DNA of 64,000 nucleotides from an uncultured beta proteobacterium (GCA_903934295.1 CAIZNI010000056.1:124001-188000), one strand, 5' to 3'; positions 17,665 through 28,532 are shown, counted from the first letter of the stretch. Translations and numbers: made by a program. The notes: generated by a model from the letters alone, not told the origin.

Positions 17665-17703
17665 GCCGGTCGGTCATCCCGCGGCGCCGCGGTGCGCCCG
17701 GGT

Positions 17704-20700
17704 TCAGGCGCCCGTGCTGGTCAGCAGGCGCCGGCAGAGCTCGGCAGCGCGATCGAAATTCAGGGCGTCGATCGCGCTGGCAAGGGCCTCGAGCCCATCG
17801 TCGCCCGCCGCCGCGCTCGGGCGAATGCGCTCGACGAGTTCCAGCGCGCGCATGTCCGAGGCCTGCAGCAGCGGCAGCAGGTCGCTCAGCAGCCGTTGCT
17901 GGTCGGCGGTCGGGATCGCCGTACCGGCGTCGGCTGGCGTCCCGCGACCGGTCACCGGCTCCGGGGTCTGGCCGAGCAGCCCGGTGACCAGCGGCCCGGC
18001 AGCGGCTTCCAGTTCAGCCGCTTCGCTGTGCAGGCGCGCCAGCAGCGCTTGCCGCTGATCGGCCGTCATCGGCTGGGCCAGCGCCCGTTCGGCCGATTGG
18101 GTGGCGGCATGGAAATCATGCGCGCCCACCACCGCCGCCAGACCCTTCAGGGTGTGCAGGATCATGGCGGCCTGCGGCCAGGATTCTTCCTGCCAGTGGC
18201 CGCTCAGGCGTTCGAGGCTTTCAGGCAGGTCGTTCAGGAAACCCCGGAGCATCCGGGCGTAGGCCGGCGCATTGCCGCCCAGCCGCGCGATCGCCGCCTT
18301 CATGCCGATGCCGTTTCGCTCGGCCAGTTCGAGCCACGACCGGGCGATCGGCGCGCCCGCCGGCGCGACCGGTGAGGCGCCCGCCGCGATCTCGGGGCGG
18401 CCGGTGTGACGCAGCAGCAGCGTCACCAGGTCGGACAGTTCGAAGGGTTTGCCGACATGGTCGTTCATGCCCGCCGCCAGGCAGGCTTCGCGGTCGGTGG
18501 CCATCACGTTGGCGGTCATCGCGATGATCGGCAGCGCCGAGAAGCCCGGTCGGGCGCGGATGTGCGCCGTCGCGGTGAAGCCGTCCATCACCGGCATCTG
18601 CAGGTCCATCAGCACCGCATCGAAGGGCGGATCGGCCTCGAACACTGCCGTCATGCCCTTGTGCCCGTTGTCGGCGAGTTCGACCTGCGCGCCCTCGGCC
18701 AGCAGCAGCTCCTGGGCCACCTGCCGGTTGTTCGGGTTGTCCTCGACCACCAGCAGGCGCAGCCCCTCGAGGCGGGCGACGGCCGGGGTGGCTGCGCGCA
18801 CGCGCTCGCGGGCCGCGGGATCGCCCAGTCGGGCGTCGCGGATCGCCTCGGCCAGCATCGAGGCGGTCGCCGGTTTCACCAGGAAACCGTCGAGCAGCGC
18901 GTGTTCGCGCGTCTGGTCGCGGGCCAACTGTTCGCGACCGTGGGCGGTCACCATCATCACCATCGCGTCGGGGCCCCGGTTCTTGGGTTCGCGCAGCCGC
19001 TGGCTGGTCTGCCAGCCGTCCAGCCCGGGCATCTGCCAGTCAATCAGCGCCACGTCATGGGGGCGGCCGCGGGCGCTCTGCTCACGCGACAGTGCGATCG
19101 CCTCGGCGCCGCTGGCCACCGCGTCGACGGTGCCGCCCATCGATGTGACCAGCGCGCCCAGGAGATCGCGGGCAACCGCATTATCGTCGACCAGCAGCAG
19201 CCGCAGACCGCTCAGGGGGCGCCCGCTCGCGGGTAGGGGGCGCCCGCTCGCGGGCAGGGTGCGCCCGCCCGCGGGAAGGGTGCGCCCGCCCGCGGGCGAC
19301 GCCGCCGTGCCGTCCGCGATCTCGTCGCCGATCGGCAGCCGGATGCGGAAGGCGAAAGTGCTGCCCCGGCCCGGGCTGCTGTCCAGCTGAATCTGCCCGC
19401 CCATCAGCTCGACCAGGCGCCGGCAGATCGCCAGGCCCAGGCCGGTGCCGCCGAAGCGCCGGGTGGTGGAGCTCTCGGCCTGCGAGAAGCCACTGAAGAT
19501 GTGGGCGTGCTGGTCGAGCGGAATGCCGATGCCGGTGTCGCGCACCGAGAATTCGATCAGCACGTCGCCGGCACCGCGTTCGATCTGGCGCAGCCGCACC
19601 ACCACCTCGCCGGTCTCGGTGAACTTGATCGCATTGCTGCCCAGATTGATCAGCACCTGCTGCAGGCGCATGTCGTCGGCCACCAGCACCGGGGGCAGCG
19701 CGGTGTCGATGTCGAACAGGACCTCGACCGGCTTGGGGCCCAGGCTGGCCGACAGGATCACCGAGAGGTCGCGCATCAGGCGGTCGATCGGAAACGCGCG
19801 CGGATCGAGCGACATCTTGTCGGCTTCGACCTTGGAGAAGTCCAGGATGTCGTTGAGCAGCAGCAGCAGCGATCGGGCCGCGCTCTCGGTCTTGGCCGCG
19901 TAGTCGCCCTGGCGCTGGGTCAGCGGGGTCGACTGCAGCAGCTTGAGCATGCCCAGGATCGCGTTCAGCGGGGTGCGAATCTCGTGGCTCATGTTGGCCA
20001 GGAACTGGCTCTTGGCGCGGTCTGCCTGCTCGGCGGCCTCCTTGGCATGACGGAAGTTGCGCAGGTTCTCCTCGCGTTCGCTGATCAGCTGGGTGATCAG
20101 GTCCGAGATCGCCCGCAGATCCTGTGCGTCCTCCTGGCCGGGGTCGCTGCTGTGAGGCCATTGTCCGGTGCGCATCTGCTCGGCGGTCTGGCGCAGCACC
20201 GCAAACGCGCTGGCCCGGTTCTGGTTGGCCAGTTGCAGGCTTTCGGACATCTGGTTGAAGCTGTCGACCAGCACCGTCACCTCGCCCGAGGATTTCACCT
20301 CGACCCGACGCGTGAGTTCGCCGCGCGCCAGCCGCGAGGCGGCATTGGCCAGCTCGATGATCGGTCGCGAGAAATTGCGCGCCACCACATAGGCCAGCAT
20401 CAGCACCGCCACGGCGGAGACCGCCAGCAGCGCGATGAAGAAATACAGCGCCGACTCGAAGTCCTTGGACAGCAGCGCGTACGGAACCGCGTACGCAATC
20501 CGCACGAAGGGTGCGCCCGGCACGATCGCCAGATCGCGATAGGCGAGCAGTCCGGCTGCGTTCTTGCGGAAGGTGACCTCGCTCACCAGCCCCGGCTCGG
20601 GCAGGTCGGCCGCGCTCAGCTTGATGCGGGTGCGCGCCGGTCCCAGCAGGTTTTCGCCGGCCGGCGAGAACAGCCAGATCGGTTCCTCGTCGAACAGGGT

Positions 20701-21390
20701 GAAGGTCTTGAGTCGGCTGGCGAAGCCGTCGAGCCGGACCCGGATCACCACCACGCCGCTGAACGCGCCGTTGTCGAAGTCCAGCGAGGGCAGCCCCGCC
20801 AGCAGCGAGAGCCGGCCCTTCTCGTCACGGAAGGGCCCCTCGATCGCGACCTCGCGCGGTGGCATGAACCATTCCATGTTGCCCGACGAGAGCAGGGCCG
20901 GTGTCGTGCGGATCCGCTCGAACAGGCGGTCGAAGTGAACCCGGGTGGGGGCGCTGGCCGCGCGCTGGGCAGCCACCGACGCGGCCGACAGGCTGTCGGT
21001 GGAGGCGCTGCGCTTGCGGTCCTCCACGCTGGCCACCATCTGGCCGGCGGGGTCGGCGTAGTAGATGCCGGAATAGATGTCGTAGTCGGTCTGCAGCCGC
21101 AGGAAATGGGTCTCCAGACCCTTGGCATTGATGATCCGTTCGTCCTGCGAGGCCGACAGGTACATCGCCAGCGATTCCGACGAGGTGATCTGCTTGAGCG
21201 ATCGGTTCAGCCCCAGCCCGAACTCCTGGTCGAAGCTGGCCGCGATGATGCCGATCTGCTGGCGCATCGTCTGCTCGGTTCGCAGGCGGGCCGAATCCTT
21301 GCTGAACTCGAAGGAGACGTAGATGAGCGGCACGCCGATCAGCAGACCGACCGCCAGGAAGGACAGCAGCAGACGATGAAAGATCGGCAT
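17704..21390 (-). CDS. Hybrid sensor histidine kinase (Cache-like sensor, HAMP, HisKA, HATPase, REC, REC, Hpt)
   Basis: [15 protein letters not shown]-box; [19 protein letters not shown]-box; two receivers (LLLVDDN..., [12 protein letters not shown]...DLQMPVMDG); Hpt [13 protein letters not shown]. Confidence 0.96.
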   Translation of the reverse strand: MPIFHRLLLSFLAVGLLIGVPLIYVSFEFSKDSARLRTEQTMRQQIGIIAASFDQEFGLGLNRSLKQITSSESLAMYLSASQDERIINAKGLETHFLRLQTDYDIYSGIYYADPAGQMVASVEDRKRSASTDSLSAASVAAQRAASAPTRVHFDRLFERIRTTPALLSSGNMEWFMPPREVAIEGPFRDEKGRLSLLAGLPSLDFDNGAFSGVVVIRVRLDGFASRLKTFTLFDEEPIWLFSPAGENLLGPARTRIKLSAADLPEPGLVSEVTFRKNAAGLLAYRDLAIVPGAPFVRIAYAVPYALLSKDFESALYFFIALLAVSAVAVLMLAYVVARNFSRPIIELANAASRLARGELTRRVEVKSSGEVTVLVDSFNQMSESLQLANQNRASAFAVLRQTAEQMRTGQWPHSSDPGQEDAQDLRAISDLITQLISEREENLRNFRHAKEAAEQADRAKSQFLANMSHEIRTPLNAILGMLKLLQSTPLTQRQGDYAAKTESAARSLLLLLNDILDFSKVEADKMSLDPRAFPIDRLMRDLSVILSASLGPKPVEVLFDIDTALPPVLVADDMRLQQVLINLGSNAIKFTETGEVVVRLRQIERGAGDVLIEFSVRDTGIGIPLDQHAHIFSGFSQAESSTTRRFGGTGLGLAICRRLVELMGGQIQLDSSPGRGSTFAFRIRLPIGDEIADGTAASPAGGRTLPAGGRTLPASGRPLPASGRPLSGLRLLLVDDNAVARDLLGALVTSMGGTVDAVASGAEAIALSREQSARGRPHDVALIDWQMPGLDGWQTSQRLREPKNRGPDAMVMMVTAHGREQLARDQTREHALLDGFLVKPATASMLAEAIRDARLGDPAARERVRAATPAVARLEGLRLLVVEDNPNNRQVAQELLLAEGAQVELADNGHKGMTAVFEADPPFDAVLMDLQMPVMDGFTATAHIRARPGFSALPIIAMTANVMATDREACLAAGMNDHVGKPFELSDLVTLLLRHTGRPEIAAGASPVAPAGAPIARSWLELAERNGIGMKAAIARLGGNAPAYARMLRGFLNDLPESLERLSGHWQEESWPQAAMILHTLKGLAAVVGAHDFHAATQSAERALAQPMTADQRQALLARLHSEAAELEAAAGPLVTGLLGQTPEPVTGRGTPADAGTAIPTADQQRLLSDLLPLLQASDMRALELVERIRPSAAAGDDGLEALASAIDALNFDRAAELCRRLLTSTGA
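19217..19300. repeat. 21-bp in-frame tandem array (4 copies) in the kinase HATPase-REC linker
   Basis: Units at 19217, 19238, 19259, 19280; encodes [14 protein letters not shown] heptapeptides. Confidence 0.85.
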
Positions 21391-21452
21391 CGATCAGCCC
21401 CGGCGCGCCGACCGACGGGTGCGCGCGCGGCCCGGCTCGCGGTGGCGCGCCG

Positions 21453-22571
21453 TCATCGGCGCAGGGCCAGCGATTGCTCGACGACCTCGTCGATCAGGTA
21501 AAGGGCGTCATCGAGCTTGATGCCCAGGGCCTTGGCGCGATTGCGGTTCACCAGATAGGGCCCGCGCTCGGGGGTGCGCACCGCCATGCGAGCCGGGCTC
21601 AGCCCCTGGTCGAGGATGCTGTGCGCCATCTCGAAGGCCATGTGGCCCTGGTTGAATCCCGAGTCGTTGGCGGTCAGCAGCATGCCCTCGAGCACGAACT
21701 GGTCCTCGTGCGAGGCTTCGGGAATCCGGATGTTGTTCAGGTACCAGCGCCCGACCTCCAGCATGTCGACATGGTTGCCCTTGGCGTCTCTCATGGTGTC
21801 GTGGTTCAGGACGACGAAAGCGTCGACCTGCTTGGACAGCTCCAGCGCGCGAGCCTTGAATTCCTCCAGCGAGTTCGTGATCACCTTGTCGACCAGCTTC
21901 AGCGGCAGGCTGCCGCGCTGGGCCAGCTGCTCGATCATCTTGACGTTGGGGCGCGAGGACTCCGAATCGCAGGCCAGGATGGCGAAGGTGCGGGCCTGCG
22001 GCACCAGGCGCTTGAGCAGGTCGAGGCTTTCCTTGTGATAGCCCGACTGCCAGACCCCGGTCACGTTGCGGCCCGGCGCATCGAGGCTGTCGACCAGCCC
22101 GTACTTCAGCGGCAGGCCGTTGATGCCCCAGAACACCACCGGCGTGCTCGAGTCGAGCAGCTGGGCGCCGATGTGCTTGGCCGCGTTGTCGTCGCCCAGC
22201 ATCACCAGGTCGGGCTTGAACGCGCGAATCGCGGTCATGATGCGCGCCGTCGCACTGGCCATCTCGGCGCGGCTGTCCTTGCGCTTGGTGTCCATCCAGT
22301 CCTTGCGCACAACGACTTTCGCGGTCTCGATGAAATCGTTCTGTTCGAGCTGGCGGGCCTGCGCTTCGTCGAGATAGCCCAGCTTGACCATCGCCGCGCT
22401 GACCCCCTTCTGGGTCGACTTCGACCACAGATAGGCCTTGTGGTAGCTGCTGACGATGAAGATGCGCTTGGCCGGCTTGCCCGGCTTGGCCGCCGCGGCG
22501 ACGCCGGCAAGCGCGAGCATCGGCAGCGCCAGCAGCCGGCGGCGCGACGACGCGGTGGTCTGTGTGGCCAT
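21453..22571 (-). CDS. ABC_sub_bind-type (PF04392-like) substrate-binding protein, Tat-like signal
   Basis: SSRRRLLALPMLALAGVAAA signal; KRIFIVSSYHKAYLWSKSTQKG and PVVFWGINGLPLKYGLVDSLDAPGRNVTGV. Confidence 0.82.
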   Translation of the reverse strand: MATQTTASSRRRLLALPMLALAGVAAAAKPGKPAKRIFIVSSYHKAYLWSKSTQKGVSAAMVKLGYLDEAQARQLEQNDFIETAKVVVRKDWMDTKRKDSRAEMASATARIMTAIRAFKPDLVMLGDDNAAKHIGAQLLDSSTPVVFWGINGLPLKYGLVDSLDAPGRNVTGVWQSGYHKESLDLLKRLVPQARTFAILACDSESSRPNVKMIEQLAQRGSLPLKLVDKVITNSLEEFKARALELSKQVDAFVVLNHDTMRDAKGNHVDMLEVGRWYLNNIRIPEASHEDQFVLEGMLLTANDSGFNQGHMAFEMAHSILDQGLSPARMAVRTPERGPYLVNRNRAKALGIKLDDALYLIDEVVEQSLALRR

Positions 22572-22577
22572 GGGGGT

Positions 22578-23942
22578 CTAGACCTTTCGCCGGGCGCGCC
22601 ACTTGCCGAAGATCTCGGTCACCTGTCCCGAGTAGAGGTCGAGCGCTTCCTGCGGCGTGCGCCGCCCCGAGGCCGCCTCGGCGAACATGCGCGGCAGCAG
22701 CCACTCCTTCCAGATCTCGTCGATCGCGCCGTTGGCGTAGCCCGGATAGCCCACGCCCACCGTCCACTTGTCGGCGTCCGAGAAGATGTTGTACTTGTCG
22801 GCCGGCGACGCCTTCGGGTCGTTGGCCACCAGTTGCTGCAGATCGGGCACCAGCTGCGGGAAGGTCGGGAAGTTGTAGAAGCCGCTGGCCAGGAAGGCAT
22901 TGCGCGACTCGCCCGCCAGGTCGACCAGGAATTTCTTGGCCCCGCCGATGTTGCGCGCGAACTTCCAGATGACGTAGGCATTCATCAGGTGCATGACCCC
23001 GAGCTGTCCGGCGGGTCCGCGCGCCGGGCGCCCCAGCAGAATCTTGCTGGCCACCGGGATCTTCTCACTTTCGCCGGTGCGGGTGACCGAGATCGCGTTC
23101 AGTGTGAGCGATCCCTTGCCGGCGAGCATCAGCCGGTTGTTCGAGGACGCATCCCACGAGAAGATCTCGTCGGTCATCGTCTCGGTGTAGAGCGCTTTCG
23201 CGTATTTCAGGGCTTCCAGGCTGTTGCGCGAATTCAGGCATGGCCGGCCGTCGGCGTCCTGGACCGCACCGCCGAACGACAGCAGGATCGAGCGCAGCGC
23301 CATGCTGCTGTCGAGTTCGTTGGACATCCCGATGCCCACCGGGATGCCGTGCTTCTGCTTGATCCGGGCGCCGCCCTCGCGGATCGAGTCCCAGGTGTCG
23401 GGTTTGTAGCCGACGTCGTCCCACAGGTCCTTGCGGTAGTTGACCGGGTCGGGCACGTAGCTGTCCGAGAAACCGAAATACTTGCGGGTGACCGGGTTGA
23501 AGGTGCTCTTGACGGCGATTTCCAGCGGCTTGCCGTACTTGCGCTCGCACTCGGCGTAGATGTCCCGGTGATCGATGACATGGTCTTCGTAGGAGGCCGG
23601 CGGGCTCAGGAACATGCACAGGTCGTGGCCCTGCTTCTTGCCGATCTCGGCGGCCGCGCGACTCTCGATGCTGGTCATGCCGACATTGGTCACCACGACG
23701 TCGGTGTCGTTGCGCTCGCCCCATTCCTTGATGAACTTCTTGTTGAACCATTCGTCGAAGGCGGGCACGAAGTGGTTCCACTGCATGATCTTCAGGGAAT
23801 GTTTCTTCGCGGCGCGGGCGCTGCCCAGCAGGGGCGGGGAAAGGCTGGCGGCCACGCCGACGGCGGCGCCGGTGCGGATGAAGCCACGGCGCGCCTCGGC
23901 GGGGTTCTCGTCTCGGGACGGTGGCAGGGAGGGCTCGGACAT
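22578..23942 (-). CDS. Extracellular solute-binding protein (SBP_bac_1-like), Tat-like signal
   Basis: ARRGFIRTGAAVGVAASLSPPLLG signal; FVPAFDEWFNKKFIKEWGERNDTDVVVTN and later sugar-type SBP motifs. Confidence 0.87.
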   Translation of the reverse strand: MSEPSLPPSRDENPAEARRGFIRTGAAVGVAASLSPPLLGSARAAKKHSLKIMQWNHFVPAFDEWFNKKFIKEWGERNDTDVVVTNVGMTSIESRAAAEIGKKQGHDLCMFLSPPASYEDHVIDHRDIYAECERKYGKPLEIAVKSTFNPVTRKYFGFSDSYVPDPVNYRKDLWDDVGYKPDTWDSIREGGARIKQKHGIPVGIGMSNELDSSMALRSILLSFGGAVQDADGRPCLNSRNSLEALKYAKALYTETMTDEIFSWDASSNNRLMLAGKGSLTLNAISVTRTGESEKIPVASKILLGRPARGPAGQLGVMHLMNAYVIWKFARNIGGAKKFLVDLAGESRNAFLASGFYNFPTFPQLVPDLQQLVANDPKASPADKYNIFSDADKWTVGVGYPGYANGAIDEIWKEWLLPRMFAEAASGRRTPQEALDLYSGQVTEIFGKWRARRKV

Positions 23943-24172
23943 GGGTGGATCTCCGTTGTGATGCGCAGGCCGGGCGTTTTGCCTCTTGATGGGTCGGATG
24001 AGGGTAGCGTGATCGCCGCGCTGGCGCTCGGTTCAATTGCGCCGCCTTATCCGGTCTGCTTTGACGATCGGGAGGAAGACGAACCGGGGGCGGCGGCGCC
24101 GGCGGCCGGTTTCCGGGACAATCCGGTCCGTTGGCCGCGCCGCGGGCCGGATCCTGGATTGAGAGGCGATCA

Positions 24173-24946
24173 ATGAATGAAGTTTCCCTGAAGCAGCGCA
24201 TCCAGGCCGGGCATGTCGCGGCGGGCACCATGGTGTTCGAGTTCTTCGTGCCGGGCCTGCCGCAGATCGCGCGCTCGGCGGGCGCCGACTTCCTGCTCTA
24301 CGACATGGAGCACAGCGGCGCCGACACCGAGACCATCAAGGCGCAGTGCGCTGCCTGCGCCGGCGTGGGCGTGGCGCCGCTGGTGCGGGTGCCCGGACAC
24401 GAGTATTCGCAGGTGGCCCGGGCGCTCGATGCCGGTGCCCACGGCGTCATGGTGCCGATGGTGGCCGACGCGGCCCAGGCCGCCGAGATCGTCTCGTTCA
24501 CCCGGTATCCGCCGCGCGGACGGCGTGGCGCGGCCTTCGGTCTGGCCCACGACGGCTACAGCGCCGGCACGCCGCGCGACAAGATGGCCGCCAGCGAAGC
24601 GCGCACCCTGGTGCTGGCGATGATCGAGACGGCCGAGGGGCTGGCCAATGTCGACGCGATCGCGGCGGTGCCGGGGGTCGATGTCCTGTTTCTGGGCCAT
24701 TTCGACCTGACGAATTTCCTCGGGATTCCGGGCGAATTCACGCACCCGGCTTTCGAGTCGGCGATCCGTGCGATTGCGGCGGCGGCGCAGCGCCACGGCA
24801 AGGTCGCCGCGACGATGGCCGGTGACCAGGCCTGGGCCGAGCGCTTCCATGCGATCGGATACCGGATGTTCGCCTGTGGGCTCGATGTCCATCTGTTCCA
24901 GCACGCGCTGGCCGGTGGCATCCGGGCGGTGCGGGCGCTGGGCTGA
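24173..24946 (+). CDS. HpcH/HpaI aldolase/citrate lyase family protein
   Basis: FFVPGLPQIARSAGADFLLYDMEHSGADTETIK and DVLFLGHFDLTNFLGIPG. Confidence 0.93.
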   Translation: MNEVSLKQRIQAGHVAAGTMVFEFFVPGLPQIARSAGADFLLYDMEHSGADTETIKAQCAACAGVGVAPLVRVPGHEYSQVARALDAGAHGVMVPMVADAAQAAEIVSFTRYPPRGRRGAAFGLAHDGYSAGTPRDKMAASEARTLVLAMIETAEGLANVDAIAAVPGVDVLFLGHFDLTNFLGIPGEFTHPAFESAIRAIAAAAQRHGKVAATMAGDQAWAERFHAIGYRMFACGLDVHLFQHALAGGIRAVRALG

Positions 24947-26199
24947 TGGCGCCGGTCCCGATGTCTTCCACGACGCCCGTGTCCGACGACGCTTCCTCGC
25001 ACGGTGCGCTGCACGGCATCCGCGTGCTCGACCTGACCACCGTCCTGATGGGGCCCTCGGCCACCCAGATGCTGGGTGACCTGGGCGCCGATGTCATCAA
25101 GGTCGAGCCGCCGGCGGGCGACACTGGGCGCTATGTCGGCGCGGCGCGGCACCGCGGCATGGCGGGCGGCTTCCTGCAGAACAACCGCAACAAGCGCTCG
25201 ATCGTGCTCGACCTGAAGAACCCCGACGGGCTCGCCGCCCTGCTGCGGCTGGCCGCCCGCGCCGATGTGCTCATCTACAACGTGCGGCCCCAGGCCATGA
25301 ATCGCCTGGGCCTGTCCTACGACGACGTGCGCGCGGTGCGCCCCGACATCGTCTATGTCGGGATGTTCGGCTATGGCCAGACCGGGCCCTACGGCGGCCG
25401 CCCGGCCTACGACGACCTGATCCAGGCGGTCACCGGGATGCCCTCGCTGATGGCTGTGATCGGCGACGGCGTGCCCCGCTACCTGCCGGTGCTGATCGCC
25501 GATCGCGCCACCGGCCAGGCCGGCGTCAATGCGGTGCTGGCAGCCCTGCTGAGCCGCTCGCGCACCGGACGCGGGCAGGCGATCGAGATTCCGATGTTCG
25601 AGACCATGGTGCCCTTCGTGCTGGGCGAGCACATGGACGGACAGGTGTTCGATCCGCCGCTGGGCGAGGCCGGTTACCAGCGCGTGCTCAGCCGCCATCG
25701 GACGGCCTTCGCCACGCTCGACGGCCATGTGGCCGCGGTCCTCTACACCGATCGCCACTGGCAGGCGTTTCTGGCCTCGTGCGGCGAGCCCGATCGCTTT
25801 GCCACCGATCCGCGGCTGGTCGACCTGGCCACCCGGACCCGGCACATCGATGCGCTGTACGCGGAACTGGCCGAGCGCTTTCGCACCCGCTCCACCGCGC
25901 AGTGGATGGATCTGCTGCAGCAGGCCGACATTCCGGCCGCGCCGCTGAACACCCTGCCGTCGCTGCTCGCCGACCCGCACCTGGACGCGGTCGGTTTCTT
26001 CCGTCACGAGGACCATCCGAGCGAGGGCCGCATCCGCATGATGGCGCCGCTGGGTACCTGGTCCGGTACACCGCCCACCATCCGGCGGCTGGCGCCGCGC
26101 CTGGGCGAACACTCGCGTGAAGTGCTCGCCGAGGCGGGATATGACGCCGCCGAGATCGACCGGCTGATCGACACCGGCGCCTGTCGCGCCGCCCCCTAG
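24946..26199 (+). CDS. CaiB/BaiF family CoA-transferase
   Basis: LHGIRVLDLTTVLMGPSATQMLGDLGADVIKVEPPAGD; LIYNVRPQAMNRLGLSYDDV; start overlaps upstream stop. Confidence 0.95.
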   Translation: MAPVPMSSTTPVSDDASSHGALHGIRVLDLTTVLMGPSATQMLGDLGADVIKVEPPAGDTGRYVGAARHRGMAGGFLQNNRNKRSIVLDLKNPDGLAALLRLAARADVLIYNVRPQAMNRLGLSYDDVRAVRPDIVYVGMFGYGQTGPYGGRPAYDDLIQAVTGMPSLMAVIGDGVPRYLPVLIADRATGQAGVNAVLAALLSRSRTGRGQAIEIPMFETMVPFVLGEHMDGQVFDPPLGEAGYQRVLSRHRTAFATLDGHVAAVLYTDRHWQAFLASCGEPDRFATDPRLVDLATRTRHIDALYAELAERFRTRSTAQWMDLLQQADIPAAPLNTLPSLLADPHLDAVGFFRHEDHPSEGRIRMMAPLGTWSGTPPTIRRLAPRLGEHSREVLAEAGYDAAEIDRLIDTGACRAAP

Positions 26200-27125
26200 C
26201 GCGCCGCTGAGCTGTCGTCGGTGCCTGCGGCGTCGCCGGTCGCGCCGATCACGCGGCTGATCACCGGGTGATAGCGCTCACCTTCGCCCTGGTCGACCGC
26301 CTGCCCGAACCAGGCATCGACCACGCGGGCCCCGCGGGCGTCCACCCCGGTCTGGCGGGCCAGCGCGAGCGCGTAGCGCAGGTCCTTGTGGGCATACCGC
26401 ACTGAGAAAGCGCGCTCGGGAAAGTCGCCCGGCACGATTGCCTTCAGGCCGTGGTTGCGCAGCGCGAAGCTGTCGGCCGATCCCTTGGCCAGGGTCTCGA
26501 ACAGCAGCGCCGCGTCCACGCCGGCCCGTTCGCCGATCGCGCGCGCTTCCGACAGCGCCACTACCGTCTCGAACAGCACCATGTTGTTCAGGATCTTGAC
26601 CACCTGGCCGCAGCCGACCGGACCGCACAGCGAGATCTCGGTGGCGAAGGTGGCGATCAGCGGGCGCACCTGCTCGAAACCGGCAGCGTCCGCCCCGACC
26701 ATGACCGAGAGCGTTCCGGCCTCGGCGGCGGCCCGGGTACGGGCCACCGGCGCGTCGATCAGCAGGGCGCCCGCCGCGGCGAAATCGGCGGCCAGCGCAC
26801 GGGTCATGGCCACATCGGAGGTGCTCAGGTCGACGATCACCTGACCGGCCCGCGCGCCGGCCAGCAGCCCGCCGGGCTGGCGCGCCACCTGCTCGACCAC
26901 CTCGCCCGAGGGCAGCGACAGAAAGACGATGTCGCAGGTCCGCGCGATGTCGGCGATGTCGGCGCCGGCCTGCACGCCGTCGGCGCCCAGCCGCGCCAGC
27001 GGCGCCGGGTCGGTGTCCAGCGCCTTCACCGGCAGCCCCGACTTGCGCGCCAGATTGCGGCAGATCGGCTCGCCCATCACGCCCAGGCCGATGAAACCGA
27101 TGCGGGTGAATCCGGTGGCTGTCAT
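26196..27125 (-). CDS. NAD(P)-dependent oxidoreductase, 3-hydroxyisobutyrate dehydrogenase family
   Basis: RIGFIGLGVMGEPICRNLARKSGLPVKALD; DAPVARTRAAAEAGTLSVMVGADA; KILNNMVLFETVVALSEA. Confidence 0.93.
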   Translation of the reverse strand: MTATGFTRIGFIGLGVMGEPICRNLARKSGLPVKALDTDPAPLARLGADGVQAGADIADIARTCDIVFLSLPSGEVVEQVARQPGGLLAGARAGQVIVDLSTSDVAMTRALAADFAAAGALLIDAPVARTRAAAEAGTLSVMVGADAAGFEQVRPLIATFATEISLCGPVGCGQVVKILNNMVLFETVVALSEARAIGERAGVDAALLFETLAKGSADSFALRNHGLKAIVPGDFPERAFSVRYAHKDLRYALALARQTGVDARGARVVDAWFGQAVDQGEGERYHPVISRVIGATGDAAGTDDSSAAR

Positions 27126-27269
27126 GAACGGTTCCTCGAAGGCGATGAGTCTCGAAGTATCGCGCGCCGGCGGGCGGTGTCCGGCACCGCCGGCGACATT
27201 CCCGGGAGAAATGAACCGCCCGCCGCCTCGGCGCACCCCGGCCGATGACAGGGGGGGTACGATCGCCCG

Positions 27270-28508
27270 ATGACGCCAACCCCTCTGCTGTCCAGCCTGC
27301 GCCCGGTCGCCCCCATCCTCATCGCCGCTTCGGTGATGCTCAGTCTGGTGATGGGACTGCGCCAGAGCATCGGCCTGTTCGTTCAGCCGGCGGTGCGCGA
27401 CCTGTCGATGGCGGTGGCCGATTTCACGCTGGCGATCGCCGTCCAGAACCTGGCCTGGGGCGTGCTGCAGCCGATCGCTGGCGCCTGGGCGACCCGGTAC
27501 GGCTTTCGTCCGGTGATGATCGGCGGGGCGATCGCCTATGTCCTGGGCCTGCTCGCGCTGGCCACCGCCACCGGATTCGCCGGCGTGCTGATCGGCGCCG
27601 GGCTGCTGATCGGGCTGGCGCTGGCCTGCTGCGGTTCCGGACTGGCGATGGCGGTGGTGGCGCGCCCGGTGCCGGCGGCGCTGCGCAGCAATGTGCTGGG
27701 CATGGTTTCGGCGGTGGGTTCGCTCGGCGCCATGATCTCGGCCCCGATCGGCCAGGCGCTGTCGCTTGATTTCGGCTGGCGTGCCGGGGTGTTCGGCTTC
27801 GTCGCGATCTCGCTGGTCATCCTGCCCTGCGCCTGGATGGCCGGGCGCGTCGACCGCATCCCGATTCCCCCCTCGCCGGGTGTCGCCGCCGATGCCGGCA
27901 CCGCGCGCGAAGCGGCCCGTGCGGCGATGCGTTACGGCCCCTTCCTCATCATGACGCTGGCCTATTTCGTGTGCGGCCTGCAGCTGGTGTTTCTCACCAC
28001 CCACCTGCCGTCCTACATCGCGTTCTGCGGGCTCGACCCGATGCTGGGCGCGCAGGCGCTGGCCATGATCGGCGGCTTCAACGTCCTGGGCAGCCTGTTC
28101 TTTGGCTGGGCCGGCGGGCGCTGGCCCAAGGCGGTGCTGCTGGGACTGCTCTACATCAGCCGCTCCCTGGTGCTGGCCGCCTATTTCGGCGAGCCGCCCT
28201 CGAGCGGCAGCACGCTGCTGTTCGCCGCCCTGATGGGCTTCCTGTGGATGGGCGTGGCGCCGCTGGTCTCGGGGCTGGTGATCGAGATGTTCGGTTTGCG
28301 CTGGCAGGCGATGATCCAGGGGTTGGCGTTCACCAGCCACCAGCTGGGCAGCTCGCTGGGCGCCTTCGGCGGCGGCTGGATGTTCGATGCCTTTGGCAAC
28401 TACCAGCTGGCCTGGCAGATCGGGGTCGGCATGGGCATCGTCGGCGGCGTGCTGCAGGTGCTCTCGGGGCTGCGCAAACCGCCGCCCCCGCAACTGGCCA
28501 CCGCCTAG
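27270..28508 (+). CDS. MFS transporter
   Basis: About 12 hydrophobic segments; FVQPAVRDLSMAVADFTLAIAVQNLAWGVLQPIAG; carboxylate-transporter-like. Confidence 0.9.
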   Translation: MTPTPLLSSLRPVAPILIAASVMLSLVMGLRQSIGLFVQPAVRDLSMAVADFTLAIAVQNLAWGVLQPIAGAWATRYGFRPVMIGGAIAYVLGLLALATATGFAGVLIGAGLLIGLALACCGSGLAMAVVARPVPAALRSNVLGMVSAVGSLGAMISAPIGQALSLDFGWRAGVFGFVAISLVILPCAWMAGRVDRIPIPPSPGVAADAGTAREAARAAMRYGPFLIMTLAYFVCGLQLVFLTTHLPSYIAFCGLDPMLGAQALAMIGGFNVLGSLFFGWAGGRWPKAVLLGLLYISRSLVLAAYFGEPPSSGSTLLFAALMGFLWMGVAPLVSGLVIEMFGLRWQAMIQGLAFTSHQLGSSLGAFGGGWMFDAFGNYQLAWQIGVGMGIVGGVLQVLSGLRKPPPPQLATA

Positions 28509-28532
28509 CCCGGGCGGCCAGTCCCCGCTCGA

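Noticed and set aside
19501-21501. 666-aa plus-strand ORF
   Set aside because: Antisense to the hybrid histidine kinase
21474-24176. 900-aa plus-strand ORF
   Set aside because: Antisense to two clear solute-binding protein genes; His/Arg/Gly/Gln-rich composition typical of GC-rich shadow frames
24556-26112. 518-aa minus-strand ORF
   Set aside because: Antisense to the aldolase and CoA-transferase
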